DNA from: JBGTKH01 sp041744735
Lineage (GTDB): Bacteria > Planctomycetota > Planctomycetia > Pirellulales > Pirellulaceae
Direction: 5' to 3'
DNA length: 13,197 bases
NCBI GenBank assembly: GCA_041744735.1
Contig: JBGTKH010000472.1
Location: 1 to 13,197, forward strand
In this document: piece after piece, positions 6,245 to 12,127 of the stretch
How the letters are laid out: each line of letters begins with the position of its first letter
Numbering within the stretch: position 1 is the stretch's first letter
Notes under the pieces: generated by a model
The model's database searches: none
Seen by the model: the letters and a program-made list of their open reading frames with translations, nothing else
What the model was told of the DNA's origin: nothing
Position numbers and translations under genes: made by a program

Positions 6245-6717
6245 ATGAATGGCTATCGAGCATTAGCAGGCATCTCTTCGCGTTCACGTCACTCTCTGTC
6301 GTGATTGTGACAGCAGCAGCATCTGACGCGCACGCTGAGGACCGGCGGATGAACGTATTGTTTATCACGGCGGACGATTTGGGGCTGCAGCTTGGCTGTT
6401 ACGGCGAGACGTTGATTGAGACGCCGAATCTGGATCGGCTGGCCATGCGACCGGACAATTCGGACTGACCAACGGCGGCTTCACGCTGCATCCGGAACTG
6501 CGCGACTGCACAATTCCGAATCTGCTGAAGAAGGCCGGCTATCGCACCGGGATCATCGGCAAGTTGCACGTGGCTCCCGAAGAGAGTTTTCAATTCGCAA
6601 GAGCGATTGGCGAGCACACTGACCGAGTACCGCAAGCAAACGGCCGATCCGTTCCTCGACCCGGCGATGCTCGCGCGCTTTCGCAATCGACAAGCGCCGC
6701 CAGCGAGTAAGAAGTAA
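6245..6717 (+). pseudogene. Sulfatase pseudogene (arylsulfatase / heparan N-sulfatase-like)
   Basis: The original start is probably the ATG at 6245, with AGGAG at 6232-6236, but that frame stops after 19 codons. A shifted frame carries the rest of the signal peptide (FAFTSLSVVIVTAAASDAHA) and the sulfatase start (MNVLFITADDLG, GCYGETLIETPNLDRLA). The sequence then jumps, in another frame, to GQFGLTNGGFTLHPELRDC, TIPNLLKKAGYRTGIIGKLH and VAPEESFQF. After a second break it gives the C-terminal end EYRKQTADPFLDPAMLARF up to the TAA at 6715-6717. A normal sulfatase has about 450-500 residues; here about 150 codons remain. The segment with the catalytic CxPSR cysteine is deleted. At least one frameshift and two internal deletions make it non-functional. 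Confidence 0.88.
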
Positions 6718-6809
6718 GTAATCCTCGCAATCGAATTTGATCGGGGTCGTAATGGCTGTGGACCAGCGGTACACTGAGGACGATAAATGGGCCAGTCGGG
6801 AGTGCGGAA

Positions 6810-9779
6810 ATGAATCGCTCATGGTGTGCAGGCGTTCGTCGTTTAACCCGTAGCCGTAGGCGAGGGAGTTCGAATCCCGCCCTCGCCTTCGGCTACGGGT
6901 TAAACGAGATGTCGTGCATCGCAGTGCTTGTTGTGTTGGCTGCGGTTGTTGCTTGGTTACCGAGTCGTGCGGACGGGCAGGACGAGCCGGATGTGGCGGC
7001 GCTCGAGCAGGCTTATCAACCGCAAGTACGACCGCTGCTCCAGCGGTACTGTCATCAGTGTCATGCGGGCGATCGCACGGAGGCCGAGATCGATTTGGCG
7101 GCCTTCGCGACAATGGCTGATGTTCGCCGGCAGCCGCAGACTTGGCAAAAGGTCGGCGAGATGCTGGACAGCGTCCAGATGCCGCCCAAGGAAGCCAAAC
7201 AGCCGACCGACGCAGAGCGAACGCAATTGAAAATATGGGTTCGCGGGTTTCTCACCAGCGAAGCCCGGTCGCGGGCCGGCGATCCGGGTCCGGTTGTGCT
7301 GCGGCGGCTGAGCAACGCCGAGTACACTTACACACTGCGTGATTTAACGGGCATCGAGTCGCTCGATCCGGCGCGCGAGTTTCCGGTCGACGGCGCCGCC
7401 GGCGAAGGATTCACCAACACCGGCAGCGCGCTGGTGATGTCCCCCGCGCTGTTCACTAAGTATCTCGATGCGGCGAAGCAAGTAGCCGGCCATGCCGTGC
7501 TGTTGCCGGATGGCATTCGCTTCTCGCCGCACACAACGCGACGCGATTGGACCGACGAGTCGCTGGCCCGCATCCGCGAGTTCTATCGCCAGTTTACGGA
7601 CGAGGCCGGCGGTTCGGCGGTGGATCTGCAGGGAATCAAGTTTGAAACGAACCAAGGCGGTCGGCTGCCGCTGGAGCGATATCTGACGGCGACGCTCGCC
7701 GAACGCGAGGCACTCACCAGCGGTGTAAAGACGCTGGATGCCGTCGCAAGCCAGCGGCAGTTGAACGCCAAGTATCTGGCCACATTGTGGCAGGCGTTGA
7801 CTGCCGAGGCGAACGACAAGCCGTCGCCGCTGATCGATGAGGTCCGAGGACGCTGGCGATCCGCGACGGTGGAAGACGCGCCGGCGCTGACGGCGTTGGT
7901 CGTGCAATGGCAGCAGATGCTTTGGAAGTTCAATACGGTCGGCCAGATCGGCAGAGACGGCGGCTCCAAGGTGTGGATGGAACCGGTCAATCCAATCACC
8001 TCCGGCACATTCCCATCGTTTAACCTGCAGCCGAAGGCGACGGAAACGAGTCAGCCAAATCAAATCAACAACAATGTTTCCAGCGACGCGTCCAACGATC
8101 AATCGCGGCGCCGCATTGAATCGGCGCTGGAAGAGTTCCGCCAGTTGTTTCCTCCCGCGTTGTGTTACACAAAGATCGTTCCGGTCGACGAGGTCGTAAC
8201 GCTGACGTTGTTCTATCGCGAAGACGAGCATCTGCAGCGGCTGATGCTGAACGACGAGCAAACTGCGCGGCTGAATCGGCTGTGGGACGAGTTGCACTTC
8301 GTGAGCCAGGAACCGCTGGCGTTGGTCGTGGCTTTCGAGCAAATCTCGGAATTCGCAACCCAGGACCGGCCCGATCTGGTCAAGGCTTTCAAGCCGCTAC
8401 AGAAGCCGATCAACGATCGCGCGGATGCGTTTCGGCAGCGGCTGGTCGATACGGAACCGGCACACGTGAAGGCCGTCGTCGAGTTCGCCGATCTCGCTTG
8501 CCGCCGCAGGCTGACCGATGCCGAACAACAGAATCTGCGTGACCTGTACCAGCAACTGCGCAATAGCGGAATCCCGCACGAAGAGGCGATACGTTTGACG
8601 TTGGCGCGAGTCCTGACATCACCGGCGTTTCTGTATCGGCTCGAGCAACCCGCGCCCGGCGAGAAGGCCGCGCCTGTCTCAAACGCGGAATTGGCCAATC
8701 GGCTCAGTTACTTCCTCTGGTCCTCGATGCCCGACGAAGAACTCCGCGCCGCCGCCCATCGTTTAACCCGTAGCCGTAGGCGAGGGAGTGATACGAGCGA
8801 GGGTGGCGGCAGTGATACAAGGGATGGTAGCGATAACGGCCTCGCCTTCGGCTACGGGTTAAACGAGGACGAGGAACTGCTGCGGCAGACGCGTCGCATG
8901 GTGAATGATGATCGTACTCGGCGGTTGGCGATTCACTTTGCTTGCCAATGGCTGCACATCCGCGACTTCGATCAGAACAATGATAAGAACGAAAAACTCT
9001 ATCCGCAGTTCGTTACACTGCGCGGCGATATGTACGAGGAATCGGTCCGGTTCTTCGAGGACATGTTCCGCAACGACGGCTCGATTCTGGATCTGCTCGA
9101 CGCCGACCACACGTTCCTGAATGAAACGCTGGCCAAGCATTACGGCATCGACGGTGTGCGCGGAATCGAATGGCGGCGAGTTGACGACGTTCGCCCGCAC
9201 GGACGCGGCGGCATCTTGGCAATGGCCACCGTGCTGGCGAGCCAATCCGGAGCGTCGCGCACCAGTCCCATTCTGCGCGGCAATTGGGTCTCGGAGACGT
9301 TGCTCGGCGAGCGTCTACCCCGGCCGCCGGCCAACGTGCCTCAGTTGCCAGACGCCGTGCCCAGTGGGCTGACCGCGCGTGAGTTGATCGAGCGTCACAG
9401 TTCCGTGCCCGAGTGTGCCAAGTGCCACGCCAGGATCGACCCGTATGGTTTTGCATTGGAGCAATACGACGCCATCGGCCGGCTCCGCCAGCAGCCGGTG
9501 GATACAATGACGAAGCTGATTGACGGCAAGACCCTAGAGGGCATCAACGGGCTGCGCGATTACTTGCTGAACGAGCGGCGCGACGCGGTTGTGACTCAAT
9601 TCTGCCGCAAGCTGCTGGGTTACGCCCTCGCGCGCGAAGTTCAGCTTTCCGACGAGCCGCTGCTGGCCGAAATGAAACGCAAACTTGAAGCCAACAACTA
9701 TCGCTTCAGCATCGCGATCGAGATGATCGTATTGAGCGACCAGTTCCGAAACATCCGCGGCCAGTCGTTTAACCCGTAG
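6810..9779 (+). CDS. Secreted cytochrome/DUF1587-DUF1592-DUF1595-DUF1588-DUF1585 protein with two in-frame palindromic insertions
   Basis: The 989-residue product starts at the ATG at 6810, with GGGAG at 6798-6802. A hydrophobic export signal (SCIAVLVVLAAVVAWL) begins only at residue 35 because residues 11-33 come from a palindromic element. The order is: heme-binding CHQCH (C81, C84, H85); DUF1587 (about 160-225); DUF1595 (about 550-610); DUF1592 (about 625-770); DUF1588 (about 791-895) with a second CAKCH (C869, C872, H873); DUF1585 (about 899-985). Residues 651-686, inside DUF1592 between ELRAAAH and DEELLRQTRRM, come from a second element. The stop codon lies in a third, so the last four residues SFNP are also element-derived. 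These proteins are abundant in planctomycetes, normally paired with DUF1552 proteins; their biochemical role is unproven. An alternative start is the ATG at 6909, which avoids the first insertion but lacks a good ribosome-binding site. Confidence 0.93.
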   Translation: MNRSWCAGVRRLTRSRRRGSSNPALAFGYGLNEMSCIAVLVVLAAVVAWLPSRADGQDEPDVAALEQAYQPQVRPLLQRYCHQCHAGDRTEAEIDLAAFATMADVRRQPQTWQKVGEMLDSVQMPPKEAKQPTDAERTQLKIWVRGFLTSEARSRAGDPGPVVLRRLSNAEYTYTLRDLTGIESLDPAREFPVDGAAGEGFTNTGSALVMSPALFTKYLDAAKQVAGHAVLLPDGIRFSPHTTRRDWTDESLARIREFYRQFTDEAGGSAVDLQGIKFETNQGGRLPLERYLTATLAEREALTSGVKTLDAVASQRQLNAKYLATLWQALTAEANDKPSPLIDEVRGRWRSATVEDAPALTALVVQWQQMLWKFNTVGQIGRDGGSKVWMEPVNPITSGTFPSFNLQPKATETSQPNQINNNVSSDASNDQSRRRIESALEEFRQLFPPALCYTKIVPVDEVVTLTLFYREDEHLQRLMLNDEQTARLNRLWDELHFVSQEPLALVVAFEQISEFATQDRPDLVKAFKPLQKPINDRADAFRQRLVDTEPAHVKAVVEFADLACRRRLTDAEQQNLRDLYQQLRNSGIPHEEAIRLTLARVLTSPAFLYRLEQPAPGEKAAPVSNAELANRLSYFLWSSMPDEELRAAAHRLTRSRRRGSDTSEGGGSDTRDGSDNGLAFGYGLNEDEELLRQTRRMVNDDRTRRLAIHFACQWLHIRDFDQNNDKNEKLYPQFVTLRGDMYEESVRFFEDMFRNDGSILDLLDADHTFLNETLAKHYGIDGVRGIEWRRVDDVRPHGRGGILAMATVLASQSGASRTSPILRGNWVSETLLGERLPRPPANVPQLPDAVPSGLTARELIERHSSVPECAKCHARIDPYGFALEQYDAIGRLRQQPVDTMTKLIDGKTLEGINGLRDYLLNERRDAVVTQFCRKLLGYALAREVQLSDEPLLAEMKRKLEANNYRFSIAIEMIVLSDQFRNIRGQSFNP
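6839..6907. repeat. Palindromic element copy 1 (in frame, in the signal-peptide region)
   Basis: Left arm 6839-6865 starts TCGTTTAACCCGTAGCC. Right arm 6881-6907 is its complement except for one position, and the loop is 15 bases. Total length is 69 bp (23 codons). Translated in the host gene it gives RLTRSRRRGSSNP, then ALAFGYGLNE. Confidence 0.93.
8759..8866. repeat. Palindromic element copy 2 (in frame, inside DUF1592)
   Basis: Left arm 8759-8785 and right arm 8840-8866 match those of copy 1 over all 27 bases each. The 54-base loop is different and contains a 24-bp tandem repeat (8787-8810 and 8811-8834, both starting AGTGATAC). Total length is 108 bp (36 codons), encoding RLTRSRRRG, then SDTSEGGG, SDTRDGSD and NGLAFGYGLNE. 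Confidence 0.93.
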
Positions 9780-9885
9780 CCGCAGGCGAGGCAGTTGTGG
9801 GATACTAACGTTGTTTACGATAGTTCGGTTCACCCGCTTGCCGTTGCGAGCTATATGGCCTCGCCTACGGCTACGGGTTAAACGA
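9765..9885. repeat. Palindromic element copy 3 (provides the DUF1592-gene stop codon)
   Basis: Left arm 9765-9791 (one substitution, CCGCAGG for CCGTAGG) and right arm 9859-9885 enclose a 67-base loop. The left arm is read here in the frame TCG TTT AAC CCG TAG, ending the upstream gene at 9777-9779. The right arm ends one base before the GGAGG ribosome-binding site of the RAYT gene. Confidence 0.92.
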
Positions 9886-9896
9886 CGGAGGATACC

Positions 9897-10520
9897 TTGA
9901 TTCACGGCTACCATGTTATCTGGGGCACTTATGGGTTCTGGTTGCCCAACGACCCGCGCGGATCATGGTCCGATTTCGTCTATGCTTGGGAGTTGGCCAG
10001 ATTTGGCAAGGCAACGAAGTCACTCGGGCGAGTTGATTTGGAACCGCAGCAGTACGCAAAGTGGAGAGCTGCGGCACGTGAGACACTCAAGTATCCTCCA
10101 GTCACGCTCACCGGTGAACAGGCACTGGCTGCTGGCGAAGGCTTCGGACGATTTGCTCGGAAGAGTCGGCTTGTGGTTTGGGCATGTTCGATTTTGCCCG
10201 AGCACGTACATTTGGTGCTGGGCCGACATCGATACAAGATCGAACAGGCTGCGAACTTGTTGAAAGGCGAGGCGACGCGCTCTTTGCTGGAAAAGAATCT
10301 TCACCCCATGAAACAGTTCCAAGCGACGGACCGCGATCGGTTGCCATCGGTCTGGGGTGAGAACCGATGGAAGGTGTATCTAGACAGTGAGGAGGCGATC
10401 GAGAACGCCGTCCGTTATGTGGAAGAGAACCCCATTCGCGAAGGTAAGCCACAACAACATTGGAGCTTCGTCACGCCCTTCCAAGGCCTTGCAATGTCTG
10501 GCTGGACGACATACTACTAA
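9897..10520 (+). CDS. REP-associated tyrosine transposase (RAYT, Y1/HUH family)
   Basis: The 207-residue product belongs to the IS200-like Y1 transposase superfamily. It has an N-terminal strand HVIWGTYGFWLPNDPRGSW, the metal-binding HUH motif in PEHVHLVLGRH (H103, H105), and a C-terminal block WKVYLDSEEAIENAVRYVEE with NPIREGK. In RAYTs the catalytic tyrosine lies at the start of this block, so Y161 is the best candidate. These enzymes nick single-stranded DNA at REP hairpins through a 5'-phosphotyrosine link. The start is a TTG preceded by GGAGG at 9887-9891; no in-frame ATG would keep the N-terminal strand. The absence of frameshifts and the intact motifs suggest recent activity. An element copy lies 11 bases upstream, and another begins 2 bases after the stop. 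Confidence 0.92.
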   Translation: MIHGYHVIWGTYGFWLPNDPRGSWSDFVYAWELARFGKATKSLGRVDLEPQQYAKWRAAARETLKYPPVTLTGEQALAAGEGFGRFARKSRLVVWACSILPEHVHLVLGRHRYKIEQAANLLKGEATRSLLEKNLHPMKQFQATDRDRLPSVWGENRWKVYLDSEEAIENAVRYVEENPIREGKPQQHWSFVTPFQGLAMSGWTTYY

Positions 10521-10521
10521 T

Positions 10522-10605
10522 TCGTTTAACTCGTAGCCGAAGGCGAGGGAGTTGTGATATACCCTTCTAGTCACGCGACCTCGCCTACGGCTACGGGTTA
10601 AACGA
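10522..10605. repeat. Palindromic element copy 4 (directly after the RAYT gene)
   Basis: Left arm 10522-10548 carries two changes from the common form (TTTAACTCG for TTTAACCCG, and CCGAAGG). Right arm 10579-10605 has the common form. The loop is 30 bases and begins GAGTTGTGATATAC, similar to the start of the copy 3 loop (CAGTTGTGGGATAC). Length is 84 bp, a multiple of three. Confidence 0.9.
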
Positions 10606-10661
10606 TTTGGCTTTCGGCTACGAGTCTCACGCGACCTCGCCTACGGCTACGGGTTAAACGA
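10606..10661. repeat. Rearranged palindromic element copy 5 (partial)
   Basis: The right part (10627-10661) repeats 10571-10605 exactly over 35 bases: the loop end TCACGCGA plus the whole right arm. The left part (10607-10626) contains CTTTCGGCTACGAGT, which resembles the complement of copy 4's left arm, so this half is inverted and truncated. It ends one base before the AAGGAG ribosome-binding site of the next gene. Confidence 0.82.
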
Positions 10662-10662
10662 G

Positions 10663-10668
10663 AAGGAG
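10663..10668 (+). promoter_or_regulatory. Ribosome-binding site of the DUF1552 gene, abutting a palindromic element
   Basis: AAGGAG lies six bases before the ATG at 10675 and starts two bases after the end of an element right arm. Element hairpins formed with upstream arms would sit next to the ribosome landing site. Confidence 0.8.
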
Positions 10669-10674
10669 ATCCTC

Positions 10675-11976
10675 ATGAAGTATCAACTATCCCGGCGGGC
10701 AATGCTTCGCGGTTTGGGCGTTACGATGGCGCTGCCGTGGCTGGAATCGCTGCGTGTGTGGGGCGACGAGGTGAAAGGGAGCGAACCAGCCAGCCAAGCG
10801 CCGACTCGGATGGCGATCCTGTTTGCGGGCTGCGGGTTTCACAAGCACGAGTGGTGGGCCAAGGGCGAAGGCCGGTCGATGGAACTGGGCAAGGTGCTGT
10901 CGCCGCTCAACGATTTCCGTGACCGGATGGTGTTCATTCGCGGCCTGTACAACGCCGAGGCGCTGAAGGGCAACATCCACAGCTCGCAGACGGGCAATCT
11001 GCTTTCCGGCGCGCCGCTGGTTGCAGGCGGCACGATTCGCAGCGGCACCAGCTTGGACCAGATTGTTGCTCAGCGGATCGGACACCAAACGAAGCTGCCC
11101 AGTCTGGTGTTGGGCTGCGAAAAGTCCAATCCGTCGGTGCACAAAAATTATTCGATGCTCTACAGTTCGCACATTTCGTGGAGCAGCCCGACGACGCCGA
11201 CGCCGCTGGAGGTTTATCCGGCGCTGGCGTTCGACCAGTTATTCAAGGACAGCACACAGCGCGGCGATCAGAGCATCCTGGACGCGGTGCTTGCGGACGC
11301 CCACGATTTCCGCCGCAATATCAGCCGGCTCGATCAGCAGAAACTGGACGAGTACTTGAACTCGGTGCGCGAAGTCGAGCAGCGCATCCAGCGCGCCGGC
11401 CAGCGCGGCGAATTGCAAGGCTGGCGGCCGACGCTGACCGAGCCGAACATCCCGCGGCCCAAGGACGGCTATCCGCAGGACATCGTCGAGCACATGCGGC
11501 TGATGTGCGACATTCTGGTATTGGCGTTCCAGACCGATACCACGCGCGTCTGCACGCTGAAGCTAAACAATGACCACGGCACGTTGCGATTCCCGCACTT
11601 GGGCGTGGATTATATGATTCACCATTTGCTGTCACACAGCGATACCGACGATTGGCTGAAGGTGAATCAATTCTTCCTGGAGCAGGTGGCCTATGTCGCC
11701 CGCCGTCTCGACGCGATTCAGGAAGGCGAGCACACCGCGCTGGATAATTCGATGCTGCTGCTCTGCTCCAGCATGTTGACCGGCCATCACGACGCCACGC
11801 AACTGCCCGTGGTGATGCTGGGCCGCGGCGGCGGCCGCATCCAAGGCGGCCGAAATCTCGAATACCTCGGCAAGCCCGACCGCCAGATGTGCCGCCTGTA
11901 CTTAAGCATGATGGACAAGATGGGCGTGCACCTAGACCGTTTCGGCGACGCCACCGAGTCGTTGTTAGAAGTCTGA
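10675..11976 (+). CDS. Tat-exported DUF1552 protein
   Basis: The 433-residue product starts MKYQLSRRAMLRGLGVTMAL, a twin-arginine signal (SRRAMLRG) followed by a hydrophobic stretch ending near PWLESLRVWG. The body matches the planctomycete DUF1552 family: MAILFAGCGFHKHEWWAKGE, SSQTGNLLSGAPL, GTSLDQIVAQRIG, SHISWSSPTTPTPLE, KLDEYLNSVREVEQRIQR, ILVLAFQTDTTRVCTLKLNN and HHLLSHSD. The length is normal for the family and the C-terminus (GDATESLLEV) looks complete. DUF1552 genes usually follow DUF1592-type genes and are thought to work with them outside the cytoplasm; substrate and reaction are unknown. Here a RAYT unit of about 0.9 kb separates the pair, so the gene may need its own promoter or readthrough past several hairpins. 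Confidence 0.93.
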   Translation: MKYQLSRRAMLRGLGVTMALPWLESLRVWGDEVKGSEPASQAPTRMAILFAGCGFHKHEWWAKGEGRSMELGKVLSPLNDFRDRMVFIRGLYNAEALKGNIHSSQTGNLLSGAPLVAGGTIRSGTSLDQIVAQRIGHQTKLPSLVLGCEKSNPSVHKNYSMLYSSHISWSSPTTPTPLEVYPALAFDQLFKDSTQRGDQSILDAVLADAHDFRRNISRLDQQKLDEYLNSVREVEQRIQRAGQRGELQGWRPTLTEPNIPRPKDGYPQDIVEHMRLMCDILVLAFQTDTTRVCTLKLNNDHGTLRFPHLGVDYMIHHLLSHSDTDDWLKVNQFFLEQVAYVARRLDAIQEGEHTALDNSMLLLCSSMLTGHHDATQLPVVMLGRGGGRIQGGRNLEYLGKPDRQMCRLYLSMMDKMGVHLDRFGDATESLLEV

Positions 11977-12033
11977 TAAGACGACGGGGCGGCGGCTTGA
12001 CTTTCATTCTAACGTCCGTTCAATTTACAACTG

Positions 12034-12060
12034 CCTCGCCTGCGGCTACGGGTTAAACGA
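12034..12060. repeat. Solitary right arm of the palindromic element
   Basis: The 27 bases CCTCGCCTGCGGCTACGG followed by GTTAAACGA match the right arm, with one change (TGC for TAC). No left arm can be found within the 57 bases back to the DUF1552 stop codon, so this is a half element. With the single arm the long hairpin cannot form. Confidence 0.85.
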
Positions 12061-12127
12061 ATTAGTAGCTCTTCACATTTCGCGTTGCCAATTCTGTCAA
12101 TGCGGTGTTTTACATGGAGGACTTGCA

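Larger units (their letters stand above)
9765..10661 (+). mobile_element. RAYT gene flanked by palindromic elements
   Basis: A Y1-type transposase gene is bracketed on both sides by copies of the TCGTTTAACCCG palindrome. It sits between two genes (DUF1592-type and DUF1552-type) that are usually adjacent in planctomycetes. No target-site duplication is visible, as expected for HUH/Y1 enzymes. RAYT genes are known for being flanked by the REP sequences they act on; that this one moves these elements is inference from the arrangement. Confidence 0.75.

Noticed and set aside
6839..6907. tRNA gene at the TTCGAATCCC motif
   Set aside because: No acceptor, D- or anticodon arms nearby; the motif is in the loop of a palindromic element.
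6909..6911. ATG at 6909 as the main start of the DUF1592-type gene
   Set aside because: It gives a conventional signal peptide but lacks a Shine-Dalgarno sequence, whereas 6810 has GGGAG at good spacing; kept as an alternative.
7344..8342. Minus-strand open frame of 332 codons inside the DUF1592-type gene
   Set aside because: Antisense shadow of a well-supported domain protein; no ribosome-binding site or family resemblance.
9765..10661. CRISPR array from the regularly recurring palindromic sequence
   Set aside because: Copies are full inverted repeats with unequal spacing, some inside genes, and there are no cas genes; a RAYT gene explains them better.
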